Shown here in pieces: positions 9,406-18,805 of a stretch of 64,000 bases of DNA. Position numbers and translations under genes: made by a program. The stretch is from assembly GCF_029603165.1 (NCBI RefSeq), contig NZ_JAQSVC010000002.1, forward strand, positions 558,001-622,000, written 5' to 3'. The notes below the pieces were generated by a model that worked only from the letters and a program-made list of their open reading frames with translations, was not told the DNA's origin and did not search any database. This DNA is from Galbibacter pacificus. Its GTDB lineage: Bacteria; Bacteroidota; Bacteroidia; Flavobacteriales; Flavobacteriaceae. How positions within the stretch are numbered: the first letter of the stretch is position 1; the number at the start of each line of letters is the position of its first letter.

Positions 9406-9801
9406 ATCTTAAAAAAAATCCACCATATCGCTATTATCTGCTCCAATTATGAAGCATCCAAGCATTTTTACACACAAATTTTGGGGCTGGAAATTGTCAG
9501 GGAAATATTTCGCGAAGAAAGGCACTCGTTTAAACTGGATCTGGCATTAAACGGAGAATACATTATAGAACTTTTCTCCTTTCCCAATCACCCAAAACGT
9601 GTTTCGCAGCCCGAAGCAAACGGATTAAGGCATTTGGCTTTTGAAGTGACCAATATTGACGAAGCCATAAAAAGACTGCACTATTTTGGCGTTACGGCAG
9701 AACCAATCCGGACGGACGAACACACCGGAAAACGTTTTACCTTTTTTAACGATCCCGACAAATTGCCCATAGAATTATATGAAGAATTCGTTGAAAATTA
9801 A
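9406..9801 (+). CDS. Glyoxalase/VOC-superfamily protein with non-standard start
   Basis: A small glyoxalase-fold protein (about 131 residues) of the SMU1112c/YaeR type. The conserved N-terminus KKIHHIAIICSNYEASKHFY lies in frame upstream of the first TTG at 9481, so that TTG is too late. The frame is open back to a TAA at 9397-9399, and no ATG, GTG or TTG occurs between. The best start is the ATC at 9406, preceded by AGGA, giving (M)LKKIHHIAII. Further motifs are LRHLAFEVTNIDEAIKRL and DPDKLPIELYEE (metal-site Glu). VOC proteins are metal-dependent lyases, epimerases or dioxygenases; the substrate is unknown. The end overlaps the convergent SRPBCC gene by 4 bp. Confidence 0.75.
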   Translation: MLKKIHHIAIICSNYEASKHFYTQILGLEIVREIFREERHSFKLDLALNGEYIIELFSFPNHPKRVSQPEANGLRHLAFEVTNIDEAIKRLHYFGVTAEPIRTDEHTGKRFTFFNDPDKLPIELYEEFVEN

Positions 9802-10226
9802 AATTCCCTTTCCTGAAATGGAAGCCCTTTCTTTTTTTCGCAATATGTTTTTAAACTAAACAGGAACATTGCCCAATTGTAGTTGCACCACCTATAAAAA
9901 TCTGTAAGCTCCCGCCAGTCGGCATGTCTAAGGATAATTTTTGTGACTCCCTTTTCTTCAGATAGGTCAAAAATAATACGGGTTCCTACCCATTCATCAT
10001 CAGAAGCGATGCATTCCCAAACTATTCTTTGGTTTTCTTTCAGCTCAAGTATTTTCATTTGGGTGAGGTAGTCTTCATCAAAGTCAAACTCATTAACAAA
10101 TCCTACTTCTGGCTTTACCTTCAACTTTTTGGTCCACGTATTGCTCAAGCCTTCTTCAGAAACAAGTGCATTGTAAACAATGGAGACAGGGGTTTTTATG
10201 TAATTGATCAATTCAATGTTTTCCAT
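9798..10226 (-). CDS. SRPBCC / START-like domain protein (AHSA1-type)
   Basis: A 142-residue cytoplasmic protein of the START-like (Bet v1 / AHSA1) fold, with a ligand-binding cavity. The N-terminal helix-grip start INYIKTPVSIVYNALVSEEGLSNTWT, the strand VWECIASDDEWVGTRIIFDL, and the C-terminal helix motif YRWCNYNWAMFLFSLKTYCE match the flavobacterial START-domain family. Ligand and role are unknown. It faces the glyoxalase-fold gene convergently, and a candidate promoter lies upstream at 10289-10319. Confidence 0.8.
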   Translation of the reverse strand: MENIELINYIKTPVSIVYNALVSEEGLSNTWTKKLKVKPEVGFVNEFDFDEDYLTQMKILELKENQRIVWECIASDDEWVGTRIIFDLSEEKGVTKIILRHADWRELTDFYRWCNYNWAMFLFSLKTYCEKKKGLPFQEREF

Positions 10227-10288
10227 TCTGTTATGGTTGGTTACTATTAAGTATTTTGAATATCCCTAATCAGTCATAAGGTAATGAC

Positions 10289-10319
10289 CAAATAGTAGAC
10301 AATCAGAAATATTTTCAAA
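10289..10319 (-). promoter_or_regulatory. Candidate promoter of the SRPBCC gene
   Basis: On the minus strand TTTG (10319-10316) is followed after 18 nt by TACTATTTG (10297-10289), close to the TTTG / TAnnTTTG Bacteroidota promoter but with one extra base inside the -7 element. It lies about 60 bp before the ATG. Confidence 0.4.
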
Positions 10320-10359
10320 TTTAATTAAATTATCTATGCAACAATTTAAAAAAACAAAA

Positions 10360-10382
10360 GGGCGCATTTAATTTATGCGCCC
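10360..10382. terminator. Bidirectional terminator-like hairpin in a gene-free region
   Basis: GGGCGCAT (10360-10367) and ATGCGCCC (10375-10382) form a perfect 8-bp stem with a 7-nt loop. A T-rich run follows on the plus strand, and a stronger T-run follows on the minus strand (complement of the A-rich stretch at 10347-10359). No recognisable gene ends here: both flanking genes start and run away from it. The rest of the 10227-10699 gap holds only the candidate promoters; I see no coding region. Confidence 0.6.
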
Positions 10383-10550
10383 CATTTTCTCTTTTCAAAG
10401 CAATTAATTCCCGTTATCGGATTTTTACAACTACTTAAGGTCTGTGTTATTTAGTAAGATATACGCAACTTCTGTCCAGATGGTTTTAAAAACGGTGCTG
10501 GTTTACTATTTTTTTAACGTATGCAAAGGCTAAATTCTTTAAACATAATC

Positions 10551-10580
10551 TTGTAGCGTGCCTATTATTTAGTAATTTTG
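10551..10580 (+). promoter_or_regulatory. Candidate promoter of the 10700 gene
   Basis: TTG (10551-10553), 19 nt, then TAATTTTG (10573-10580) fit the Bacteroidota consensus TTTG-N19-TAnnTTTG apart from one T of the -33 box. It would give a leader of about 110 nt. Confidence 0.5.
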
Positions 10581-10699
10581 AAAATACCCACTAATAGCCT
10601 TTACTGAATTTTCTATGTCGATAGGATTAAAAAACAGGGATTTTACTGTTTTTTTTGAAATACCATCTCTATACCAATTAGTGAAATAAGCAAATCCTT

Positions 10700-11416
10700 A
10701 TGCTGAAAAGAACAAATATTGAAGAAAGACTAAAGGTTTACAGGAACAAAACCACAAATGAAGACGATGTTTTAAAACAGGTGCGCGCAATTTTAAAGGA
10801 AGATTCTGCAAAAAATAAGGCCATTTCCAAAACATTGGCCGACCCACAAGAAAAAGAGCACAATGATTTTAATTTTGACCTTTTGGAAAGTGGGAAAATT
10901 TATCATATAAATCAGATTCAAAAAATATGCATCGATTACCGGTTACGTTTTTTAAGTTCAAAATATTTTAAGGGAAAGTTTCCGCAGGAAGCCATATATT
11001 CCATAAAAAAATTGGAGAAAGAACATAAAACCACCCTAAACGGGTTTAAAATTATAGCACCATCAAAATTGTTCAAACTGGAAAATGCAGACGACCCTTT
11101 GCTTTTTGCTCCGCTGGGCAACGATTATTTTTACCTTGTGCACAAGTGGGGTAACGACCTGCACCCATTGAGAAAGTTATTGGTGCTCCCTTTCAGGAAC
11201 TTTATAACGCTTACAATTTTGGTGCTGCTTGTTAGTTGGCTGTTAACGCTTCTTATGCCAATAGAAATGTTTACCCACGAAAAAAACAGCTCCTATTTCT
11301 GGATATTGTTCTTTTTTATGTTTAAAATGGTTGCCAGCATTACCATTTTTTATGGGGTTGCGCTCGGTAAAAATTTTAACTATGCCATATGGAAAAGTAA
11401 ATATTTTAATGCTTAA
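10700..11416 (+). CDS. Unrecognised protein with two C-terminal membrane spans
   Basis: A 238-residue protein whose family I do not recognise; it looks like one of the Flavobacteriaceae-specific conserved hypotheticals. Residues 1-150 are soluble and charged, with a basic start (ERLKVYRNKTTNEDDV). Two hydrophobic spans follow at about 168-190 (FITLTILVLLVSWLLTLLM) and 204-225 (FWILFFFMFKMVASITIFYG), ending in a short basic tail. It is therefore probably anchored in the inner membrane with a cytoplasmic N-terminal domain. The DUF2007 gene begins 9 bp downstream, so the two are likely one transcript. Confidence 0.6.
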   Translation: MLKRTNIEERLKVYRNKTTNEDDVLKQVRAILKEDSAKNKAISKTLADPQEKEHNDFNFDLLESGKIYHINQIQKICIDYRLRFLSSKYFKGKFPQEAIYSIKKLEKEHKTTLNGFKIIAPSKLFKLENADDPLLFAPLGNDYFYLVHKWGNDLHPLRKLLVLPFRNFITLTILVLLVSWLLTLLMPIEMFTHEKNSSYFWILFFFMFKMVASITIFYGVALGKNFNYAIWKSKYFNA

Positions 11417-11425
11417 CTTTAAAAT

Positions 11426-11665
11426 ATGGAAAATCAAGATTACATAAGGATCTATACCGGAAGTAGTATCCAAGCAGGTTTACTGGAAGAAAGGTTGAAA
11501 GCCGCAACTATTAACCCCGTAATAAAAAACGAAACCGAATCTGGCCGTCTGGCAGGTTTTGGGCCATCGGTAGTTGACCAAGTGCAGGTTTTTGTGCATA
11601 AAGACGAGCATGCAAAAGCAATGCAAATATTTCAAGAAGTTGAAAAAGACCTAAAGGAAGGTTGA
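11426..11665 (+). CDS. DUF2007 putative signal-transducing protein
   Basis: A 79-residue protein matching the small DUF2007 family: it opens with YIRIYTGSSIQAGLLEERLKAA, then has the VQVFVHKDEHAKAMQIFQEV C-terminal half. The fold is ferredoxin-like and PII-like, and the family carries the label putative signal transducing protein, but no function is proven. It follows the membrane protein gene by 9 bp and is followed by a strong terminator, so it is the last gene of that unit. Confidence 0.8.
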   Translation: MENQDYIRIYTGSSIQAGLLEERLKAATINPVIKNETESGRLAGFGPSVVDQVQVFVHKDEHAKAMQIFQEVEKDLKEG

Positions 11666-11708
11666 TCTGTATTTTAATCAATCCTCACAAATAATTGACA
11701 ACATAAAA

Positions 11709-11750
11709 AACGAGGCCTAAAAAGCAGTTAATTGTTTTTCGAGCCTCGTT
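11709..11750. terminator. Terminator between DUF2007 and gapN (convergent)
   Basis: AACGAGGC (11709-11716) pairs with GCCTCGTT (11743-11750). T-rich tracts follow on both strands, so it can serve both the plus-strand DUF2007 unit and the minus-strand gapN. Confidence 0.8.
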
Positions 11751-11756
11751 TCTTTT

Positions 11757-13358
11757 TTAAAGAATGTAATCGGTACTTACAAAATTAGAAGCTTTGCTTC
11801 CCAATAAATCATTTAAAATACGGTTGTTATACTCGTTGTCTTTTGAAGCCACAAAAGTTCTAATGGAAAACGAACGTAATGCATCGTGCACGCTCAAAGT
11901 ACCAACGGCAGAATCTTTTCTTCCGGTAAACGGGTACATATCCGGCCCTCTTTGGCATGAGCTGTTTAAATTAACACGGCAAACCAAGTTTACCAACGTA
12001 TCGATTAGTGGCGCCAGTTTTCTAATATCAGCACCAAAGAGACTAACTTGTTGCCCGTAATTGGAGTCGGCTATATCGTTTATGGGTTCGTCTATCTTTT
12101 TAAAAGGCACAATGGGTATTACGGGGCCAAATTGTTCCTCTTGATAAACACGCATAGCTTCGGTTACCGGGTACAATACCGCTGGAAATATATAATTCTC
12201 GGTAGTTTCGCCTCCTTTTTTGTTGATTATTTTTGCGCCTTTTCCAACAGCATCGTCAATTAATCCCTGAATATAAGCAGGCTTATCGGGTTCGGGCAGT
12301 GGCGTTAATTTAGCGCCTTCGTCCCAAGGGTTTCCAAATTTTAATTCGTCTACCCTTTTTGCAAAACGCTTATTAAATTCATCTACAATATCTTCGTGCA
12401 CATATACCAATTTTAGGGCCGTACAGCGTTGCCCATTAAACGACAGAGTTCCGGCAATACACTCGTTTATGGCCAGGTCCAGATCTGCATCCGGTAAAAC
12501 AATAGCCGGGTTTTTAGCTTCCAAGCCCAGCACGAGCCGTAAGCGGTTTTTATAGGGGTGTTGATCTTGAAGCGCCACCGCAGATTTACTGTTCCCGATA
12601 AGCGCCAGCACGTCTACCCTTCCCGATTTCATAATCGGGGCCGCAACTTCGCGTCCGCGTCCAAATACAATATTTACCACGCCTTTCGGGAAACTGCTCC
12701 TAAAAGCTTCTAAAAGTGGTGTAATTAATAAAACTCCGTGCTTTGCAGGTTTAAAAATGGCAGTATTCCCCATCATTAAGGCAGGGATTAGCAACGCAAA
12801 TGTTTCGTTTAGCGGATAATTATAGGGGCCCAAACACAAAACAATTCCTAATGGGCCACGACGGATATGTGCATAAATACCATCGCGTTTTTTAAAATTA
12901 GCCGAATCACGGTCTAATTGCTTATAGTCTTCAATGGTATCATAAATATATTCAACGGTACGGTCGAATTCTTTTTCAGAATCCGGTAAATTTTTACCGA
13001 TTTCCCACATCAATAATTTTACTACTTCATCGCGCTTGGTTACCATTTGCTTTGCAAACTTTTCCATGCACGCCACGCGGTCGGCTACTTTCATGGTTGG
13101 CCAAAGTCCTTTTCCTTTGTCAAAGGCATTGGCGGCGGCCTGCAAAGCCTCATTGGCTTCGGGTTCGCCCATGTATGGAATGCTTCCCAGCAAAGTGGGC
13201 TTGTATTCTTCGGTAGAAGAAATGGTTGAATAAACCTCGGTGGTTTTTCCTTTCCATGGTTTTAACTGCCCCCCAACTAAATAGGTGTTTTGATGTATGG
13301 GCGATTTTATCTGGTATGTTTCGGGGATTTTATTAAATGTCTTGGTTTTGGCTTCCAT
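11757..13358 (-). CDS. gapN: NADP-dependent glyceraldehyde-3-phosphate dehydrogenase (GapN-type aldehyde dehydrogenase)
   Basis: A 533-residue cytoplasmic aldehyde dehydrogenase-fold enzyme. GapN oxidises glyceraldehyde-3-phosphate to 3-phosphoglycerate while making NADPH, bypassing a step of glycolysis. Motifs are [26 protein letters not shown] (cofactor domain), [20 protein letters not shown] (general-base Glu), and the catalytic cysteine in [16 protein letters not shown], the GapN-like form. The C-terminal segment [23 protein letters not shown] is also typical of GapN. Other ALDH substrates cannot be fully excluded. It lies just downstream of ilvA on the same strand (116 bp gap) and may be read partly from the ilv transcript. 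Confidence 0.85.
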   Translation of the reverse strand: MEAKTKTFNKIPETYQIKSPIHQNTYLVGGQLKPWKGKTTEVYSTISSTEEYKPTLLGSIPYMGEPEANEALQAAANAFDKGKGLWPTMKVADRVACMEKFAKQMVTKRDEVVKLLMWEIGKNLPDSEKEFDRTVEYIYDTIEDYKQLDRDSANFKKRDGIYAHIRRGPLGIVLCLGPYNYPLNETFALLIPALMMGNTAIFKPAKHGVLLITPLLEAFRSSFPKGVVNIVFGRGREVAAPIMKSGRVDVLALIGNSKSAVALQDQHPYKNRLRLVLGLEAKNPAIVLPDADLDLAINECIAGTLSFNGQRCTALKLVYVHEDIVDEFNKRFAKRVDELKFGNPWDEGAKLTPLPEPDKPAYIQGLIDDAVGKGAKIINKKGGETTENYIFPAVLYPVTEAMRVYQEEQFGPVIPIVPFKKIDEPINDIADSNYGQQVSLFGADIRKLAPLIDTLVNLVCRVNLNSSCQRGPDMYPFTGRKDSAVGTLSVHDALRSFSIRTFVASKDNEYNNRILNDLLGSKASNFVSTDYIL

Positions 13359-13474
13359 AGTGTTTTTTGGTTTTTATTTATGCTGAATTAATCGTTAATC
13401 ATAATAACGATAAAGTTCGTGATTATGAAATTAAGATTCAACAGTTATCAGAAAAATCTATTGTGCATTGCTAA

Positions 13475-14737
13475 TCAAACCAAATACTGAAACAGGTCGG
13501 GTTTGTTGTTTAAATATTCCCCGAAAAAGTTTCTGGTCTTCATCCTGTTAATTAGCGGTTCCAGATCGGCATCCGACTTTAATTCAATTCCTACAACCGC
13601 TGGAGCATTCTCTTTTGCGTTCTTTTTTGTGTACTGAAAATGCGTAATATCGTCGTTCGGACCTAAAATTTCGGCTACAAATTCTTTTAAGGCACCTGCC
13701 CTTTGCGGAAAGCGTACAATAAAATAATGTTTTAGGTTTGCATACAACAGGGCACGCTCCTTAATTTCGGCGGTACGGGTAATGTCGTTATTGCTGCCGC
13801 TTACCACACAAACCACGTTTTTGCCTTTAAGTTTATCCTTGTATTGGTACAATGCCGATAAGGTAAGTGCTCCGGCCGGTTCCACCACAATGGCGTCTTT
13901 GTTGTATAGATCTAATATTTCCTGGCATACTTTCCCTTCGGGAACGGTAATCATTTCATCTAGAAATTGCCGGCAAATAGCAAAGGTTTTGTCGCCTACG
14001 CGTTGTACGGCGGCTCCGTCTACAAATTTATCGATATTGCCCAGTTCGGTATTTTCTTTATTTTCCATTGAGGTTTTCATCGAAGGCGCACCTTCGGGCT
14101 CTACCCCGATTATTTTGGTTTGTGGCGACAAGACATCAAAAACGCTGGAAAGTCCTGATGCCAATCCGCCACCGCCTACGGGAACAAAAACATAATCGAT
14201 TGTTTTTTTTGTTTGTTCCAAAATTTCAAGTCCTACCGTGGCTTGGCCTTCAATCACCTTTTCGTCATCAAAAGGGTGCACAAAAGTCTTGCCCAATCGC
14301 GTACATTCTGCAATGGCCGCTTTGTTGGCATCGTCAAAAGTATCGCCTTGCAAAACAATATCAATATAATCTTCGCCAAACATACGAACCTGTTCGATTT
14401 TTTGTTTGGGTGTTGGCGAAGGCATAAAAATAGTACCCTTTATTTTTAATTCCTTACAGGAAAAAGCCACTCCTTGCGAATGGTTCCCTGCGGATGCGCA
14501 TACAATTCCCTTTTCACGCTGCTCTTTGGTAAGCGAACTTATTTTATTGTAAGCGCCCCTAATTTTATACGAACGGACCACTTGAAGGTCTTCTCTCTTC
14601 ATCATGATATTCGCTTCAAATTCTTTTGAATACCGAATACTGTGTATTAAAGGCGTAACTGCCGCAACACCATTGAGCGTTGCAGCAGCTTTTCTTACAT
14701 TTTCTAATTTTGGTATGTAAACTGTTGTTGTTTCCAT
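13475..14737 (-). CDS. ilvA: Threonine dehydratase (threonine ammonia-lyase)
   Basis: Pyridoxal-phosphate enzyme converting threonine to 2-oxobutanoate, the committed step to isoleucine. The 420-residue form has a catalytic domain (Lys in VRSYKIRGAYNK, about residue 53; glycine-rich PLP phosphate cradle VGGGGLASGL; CASAGNHSQG) and a shorter C-terminal ACT-like regulatory domain (from about residue 325, LKHYFIVRFPQRAGALKEFV), which probably binds isoleucine. I prefer the ATG at 14737 (METTTVYIPKL) to an upstream GTG that would add ten unrelated residues from GC-rich repeat DNA. It is the last gene of the ilv operon, after ilvC. Confidence 0.95.
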   Translation of the reverse strand: METTTVYIPKLENVRKAAATLNGVAAVTPLIHSIRYSKEFEANIMMKREDLQVVRSYKIRGAYNKISSLTKEQREKGIVCASAGNHSQGVAFSCKELKIKGTIFMPSPTPKQKIEQVRMFGEDYIDIVLQGDTFDDANKAAIAECTRLGKTFVHPFDDEKVIEGQATVGLEILEQTKKTIDYVFVPVGGGGLASGLSSVFDVLSPQTKIIGVEPEGAPSMKTSMENKENTELGNIDKFVDGAAVQRVGDKTFAICRQFLDEMITVPEGKVCQEILDLYNKDAIVVEPAGALTLSALYQYKDKLKGKNVVCVVSGSNNDITRTAEIKERALLYANLKHYFIVRFPQRAGALKEFVAEILGPNDDITHFQYTKKNAKENAPAVVGIELKSDADLEPLINRMKTRNFFGEYLNNKPDLFQYLV

Positions 14738-14757
14738 ATATACTGGCCCACTTATAA

Positions 14758-14845
14758 CCCCGCCCAACGGGACGGGGACTTATAAAAGTGGCATTTAATT
14801 TTTTACCCAAACCATTTCCTCCCCTTGGGGAAGCCGGGTGGGGCG
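14758..14845. repeat. GC-rich hairpin and palindrome element between ilvC and ilvA
   Basis: CCCCGCCC (14758-14765) pairs with GGGaCGGGG (14769-14777) across a 3-nt loop with one bulged A. A second GC-rich motif, CCCCTTGGGG (14821-14830), follows and then runs GC-rich up to the ilvC stop. This stands out from the AT-rich surroundings and looks like a dispersed REP-type element. There is no T-run on the transcribed strand, so it is not an intrinsic terminator for ilvC. Confidence 0.55.
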
Positions 14846-16315
14846 TTATACAATCTTTTTCATAGCGGTCATAGATGTACGCAGCCATGCTCCCACTTCT
14901 TCTACGGGATGATTGCGTATTTGGTCGTTGACTTCTATCAACTCTTTGTTATCAACGCCGTTGCCGGTTGCAAATGGTTTACCTATAATGTTGGTGTCCA
15001 CTTTTTTCATAAAGTCTTTTAACAAAGGCTTACATGCATGATCGAACAAATAACAACCGTATTCGGCCGTATCGGAAATTACCCGGTTCATTTCAAATAA
15101 TTTCTTTCTCGCAATGGTATTGGCAATAAGCGGGGTTTCGTGCAACGACTCGTAATATGCCGATTCTTCTATAATTCCAGCTTCGGTCATAGTTTCAAAA
15201 GCCAGTTCTACGCCCGATTTTACAAAAGCAACCATTAATACCGCATTGTCAAAATATTCCTGCTCAGAAATGGCCACGTCCCCGGCTGGGGTTTTCTCAA
15301 AAGCGGTTTCCCCTGTCTCGGCACGCCAAGTAAGCAGGTTTTTATCGTCGTTTGCCCAGTCTTCCATCATGGTTTTAGAGAAATGACCGCTCATAATATC
15401 ATCCATGTGTTTTTGGAAAAGCGGACGCATAATTTCTTTTAATTCTTCTGAAATCTTGAACGCCTCTATTTTGGCAGGATTGGAAAGACGGTCCATCATA
15501 TTGGTGATACCTCCATATTTTAAGGCTTCGGTAATGGTCTCCCATCCGTATTGAATTAATTTTGAAGCATACCCCGGCTCGATACCCTTTTCAATCATTT
15601 TATCAAAAGAAAGGATCGAACCTGTTTGAAGCAACCCGCAAAGAATGGTTTGTTCGCCCATTAAATCCGATTTTACTTCGGCAACAAAAGAAGAACGCAA
15701 CACCCCTGCCCTGTGTCCTCCGGTAGCAACGGCATAGGCTTTGGCTTGGTCTAAACCTTTTCCTTCCGGATCGTTTTCCGGGTGAACGGCAATGAGCGTA
15801 GGCACACCAAAACCTCTTTTATATTCTTCTCTTACCTCGGAACCGGGGCATTTTGGAGCCACCATAATAACGGTAATATCTTCGCGAATTTGCATTCCTT
15901 CTTCCACAATATTAAAACCGTGCGAATAGGAAAGCGTTGATCCCTTTTTCATTAAAGGCATAATAGTACTTACCACATTGGAGTGCTGCTTGTCCGGCGT
16001 TAGGTTACAAACAAGGTCGGCCGTCGGGATCAATTCTTCATATGTGCCGACTTTAAATCCGTTTTCCGAGGCATTTACAAAAGATTGTCTTTTTTCCTTA
16101 ATGGCGCCTTCACGCAAAGCATACGAAATATCCAAGCCGGAATCCCGCATGTTCAATCCTTGGTTAAGCCCTTGCGCACCGCAACCTACAATAACTACTT
16201 TTTTACCTTTTAACTTTTCTACACCATCACTAAACTCCGAAATATCCATAAATTCACATACGCCCAACTGCTCTAATTGTTGTCTAAGTGAAAGTGTATT
16301 AAAATAATTTGCCAT
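14846..16315 (-). CDS. ilvC: Ketol-acid reductoisomerase, long (class II) form
   Basis: NADPH- and Mg-dependent isomeroreductase making the dihydroxy acids of the isoleucine and valine pathways. The 489-residue length and two knotted C-terminal repeats mark the class II form, as in enterobacteria and plants. Motifs are [21 protein letters not shown] (dinucleotide binding, about residue 38), [39 protein letters not shown], and metal-binding acidic residues in [12 protein letters not shown]. It starts at ATG 16315, 39 bp after ilvN, inside the ilv operon. No abnormality was seen. Confidence 0.97.
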   Translation of the reverse strand: MANYFNTLSLRQQLEQLGVCEFMDISEFSDGVEKLKGKKVVIVGCGAQGLNQGLNMRDSGLDISYALREGAIKEKRQSFVNASENGFKVGTYEELIPTADLVCNLTPDKQHSNVVSTIMPLMKKGSTLSYSHGFNIVEEGMQIREDITVIMVAPKCPGSEVREEYKRGFGVPTLIAVHPENDPEGKGLDQAKAYAVATGGHRAGVLRSSFVAEVKSDLMGEQTILCGLLQTGSILSFDKMIEKGIEPGYASKLIQYGWETITEALKYGGITNMMDRLSNPAKIEAFKISEELKEIMRPLFQKHMDDIMSGHFSKTMMEDWANDDKNLLTWRAETGETAFEKTPAGDVAISEQEYFDNAVLMVAFVKSGVELAFETMTEAGIIEESAYYESLHETPLIANTIARKKLFEMNRVISDTAEYGCYLFDHACKPLLKDFMKKVDTNIIGKPFATGNGVDNKELIEVNDQIRNHPVEEVGAWLRTSMTAMKKIV

Positions 16316-16354
16316 TTTTTTCTATTAAATTTTAGTTGTTGTTTTTATTAAGTT

Positions 16355-16882
16355 TTATAGTTGAAATTCTTTTAAAATATTTGAAATCTGCATTTCTGAT
16401 TTTGATACCGAAACCCTTCCAGAACGTACAAACTGCATAATTCCATAAGGTTTTAACTGTTCGTACATTTCTTCAATTTCTTCACGCCTGCCCGATTTTG
16501 AGATAACAAAAAAGTCGGGAGAAACGGTAACGATATCCGAATGATTGTCTTTTATGATATTTTGGATTTGACGCTCGTCGAACAATAAGTTTGAAGCAAT
16601 TTTAAACAAACCTGTTTCCAAGAAAATGGTTTCTTCATCGGTGTGGTAATATGCTTTTATTACTTCTATTTGCTTTTCTACTTGCCCGACAATTTTACGT
16701 GTCCAATCTTCTGTAGTGTTCACAACGATGGTAAATTTAGAAACATTTTCAATCTCTGATTTAGAGACATTTAAACTCTCTATATTAATGTGTCTCTTCA
16801 AGAATATTCCGGAAATTCTGTTTAATAATCCTACGTTATTTTCAGAATAAACCGATATGGTGAATGTTTTATTTTCTTCCAT
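16355..16882 (-). CDS. ilvN: Acetolactate synthase small (regulatory) subunit
   Basis: Regulatory subunit that confers valine feedback control on the IlvB catalytic subunit. The 175-residue protein opens with an ACT domain (FTISVYSENNVGLLNRISGIFLKRHINIESLNV, residues 6-40), typical of IlvN/IlvH. The C-terminal half has a second small domain (ISKSGRREEIEEMYEQLKPYGIMQFVRSGRV). It lies between ilvB and ilvC; the 123-bp gap before it, larger than the other gaps of the operon, includes an AT-rich tract of AACTTT-type repeats. Confidence 0.94.
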   Translation of the reverse strand: MEENKTFTISVYSENNVGLLNRISGIFLKRHINIESLNVSKSEIENVSKFTIVVNTTEDWTRKIVGQVEKQIEVIKAYYHTDEETIFLETGLFKIASNLLFDERQIQNIIKDNHSDIVTVSPDFFVISKSGRREEIEEMYEQLKPYGIMQFVRSGRVSVSKSEMQISNILKEFQL

Positions 16883-17005
16883 TTTTTTGTTTTAACTGTT
16901 TTCAAGGTTGTTATGTGGTTACAAAGTTACGCAGTGGTTCCTTCTTTCATTTTTCATACACCCCACCTTATAACTTTCAACTTTACAACTTTATAACTTC
17001 CATAT

Positions 17006-18739
17006 TTAACTTAAACGAATATCAGAAACCGAAGCCCCGGTGGGTATCATCGGAAATACGTTGTCTTCTTTTTCCACGCGTACCTCTAAAAAGTATGCAT
17101 GCGGGGAAGCCATCATTTCTTCAACGGCCGCGGCAAGGTCTTCACGTTTGGTTACCTTTTTGGCCTGAATATGATATCCTTCGGCAATAGTAACAAAATC
17201 AGGGTTTGTCATTTCGGTTGAAGCATAACGCTTGTCGAAAAACAACTGTTGCCACTGGCGTACCATTCCTAAAAAGTCGTTGTTCAATACCACTATTTTA
17301 ACAGGAACCTTGGTTTGAAAAATGGTGCCCAGTTCTTGAATGGTCATTTGGTAACCGCCATCGCCAATTACCGCAACCACTTCGCGTTTGGGCGCACCCA
17401 TTTTGGCACCAATGGCAGCGGGAAGTGCAAACCCCATGGTTCCAAGACCTCCGGAAGTAATATTGCTTTTTGTGGTGTTAAATTTGGCGTAACGGCACGC
17501 AATCATTTGATGTTGGCCCACATCTGAAACCATTACGGCTTCATGGTTGGAGGCTTGGTTGATTTGCTCGATCACCTCGCCCATGGTCAACCCCTCTTTT
17601 TTGGGGTGCAAATCGTTTTTAATGACTTTATCAAACTCAATTTTATATTTTTCCTTAAACTCATTATGCCATGCCTCGTGCTTATTTTCATTTACTAAAG
17701 GAAGTACCTTTGCCAAGGTTTCTTTTACATTCCCCAATACCGGAATATCGGCATGTACATTTTTGTTGATTTCGGCTGGGTCAATTTCAAAATGCAAAAC
17801 TTTGGCCTGCTTGGCATAAGTACTCAAATCTCCGGTAACGCGATCGTCAAAACGCATGCCAAGGGCAATTAACAAATCGCATTCATTGGTAAGGATATTC
17901 GGACCATAATTTCCGTGCATTCCAACCATACCAACATTTAGCGGATGACTGGACGACAACGCCGAAGCTCCGAGAATAGTCCAAGCAGCAGGAATTCCAG
18001 CCTTTTCAACAAGGGCTTTTAATTCTTCTTCTGCTTTTCCAAGAATAATACCCTGCCCCCAAACAATCATGGGCTTTTTTGCCTTGTTGATCGCTTCGGC
18101 AGCCTCGGTAATTTTACTTTCGTCTACAACCGGTGCGGGTTTATAGCTTCGGATAGCGGTACATTTTTGATAATCGAAATCAAACTCGTCAAACTGAGCA
18201 TTTTTGGTAATATCAATCAAAACAGGTCCCGGGCGACCGGAACGGGCAATGTAAAATGCTTTTGCAATAATTTCAGGAATTTCGGCAGCATTTGTAATTT
18301 GATAATTCCATTTGGTAACCGGCGTGGAAATGCCTACAATATCGGTTTCCTGAAAGGCATCGGACCCCAATAAATGGCGAGCCACTTGCCCCGTTATGCA
18401 AACCATGGGCGTAGAATCTATTTGCGCATCTGCAATTCCGGTAATTAAATTGGTAGCTCCCGGACCAGACGTGGCCATGGCGACACCCACTTTTCCCGAA
18501 ACTCTTGCATAACCTTGGGCAGCATGTGTTGCCCCTTGCTCATGACGCGTTAATACATGGTGCAATTTATCACGAAACTTGTAAAGCTCGTCATAAATTG
18601 GCATAATGGCACCTCCGGGATATCCATAAACGGTTTCTATGCCTTCAGCCAGTAAACAGTGTATAACTGCTTCTGCTCCGGAAATCCTTATTTTTTTTCC
18701 GGTTTTGCTTTCTTCTTTCTTTAATGTCTTTACTTCCAT
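17006..18739 (-). CDS. ilvB: Acetolactate synthase large (catalytic) subunit
   Basis: Thiamine-diphosphate enzyme condensing pyruvate with pyruvate or 2-oxobutanoate, the first common step of valine and isoleucine synthesis. The protein of about 577 residues has the N-terminal PYR domain (YGYPGGAIMPIYDEL, RHEQGATHAAQGYARVSGKVG with catalytic Glu), the central FAD/NADPH-like domain, and the C-terminal thiamine-binding domain (IGDGGYQMTIQELGT...NNDFLGMVRQWQQLFFDKRYA). I use the ATG at 18739 rather than the upstream TTG. The 66-bp gap to ilvD shows co-transcription. Confidence 0.96.
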   Translation of the reverse strand: MEVKTLKKEESKTGKKIRISGAEAVIHCLLAEGIETVYGYPGGAIMPIYDELYKFRDKLHHVLTRHEQGATHAAQGYARVSGKVGVAMATSGPGATNLITGIADAQIDSTPMVCITGQVARHLLGSDAFQETDIVGISTPVTKWNYQITNAAEIPEIIAKAFYIARSGRPGPVLIDITKNAQFDEFDFDYQKCTAIRSYKPAPVVDESKITEAAEAINKAKKPMIVWGQGIILGKAEEELKALVEKAGIPAAWTILGASALSSSHPLNVGMVGMHGNYGPNILTNECDLLIALGMRFDDRVTGDLSTYAKQAKVLHFEIDPAEINKNVHADIPVLGNVKETLAKVLPLVNENKHEAWHNEFKEKYKIEFDKVIKNDLHPKKEGLTMGEVIEQINQASNHEAVMVSDVGQHQMIACRYAKFNTTKSNITSGGLGTMGFALPAAIGAKMGAPKREVVAVIGDGGYQMTIQELGTIFQTKVPVKIVVLNNDFLGMVRQWQQLFFDKRYASTEMTNPDFVTIAEGYHIQAKKVTKREDLAAAVEEMMASPHAYFLEVRVEKEDNVFPMIPTGASVSDIRLS

Positions 18740-18805
18740 AAGTAACAATTTTATAGTTACGGGTATTTTTCCGCAATCAGCAAATTGATTTTATTGAATT
18801 CATCT

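Noticed and set aside
9481-9801. Start of the glyoxalase-fold gene at the TTG 9481.
   Set aside because: It would remove the conserved first beta strand (HHIAII) that is clearly encoded in frame upstream.
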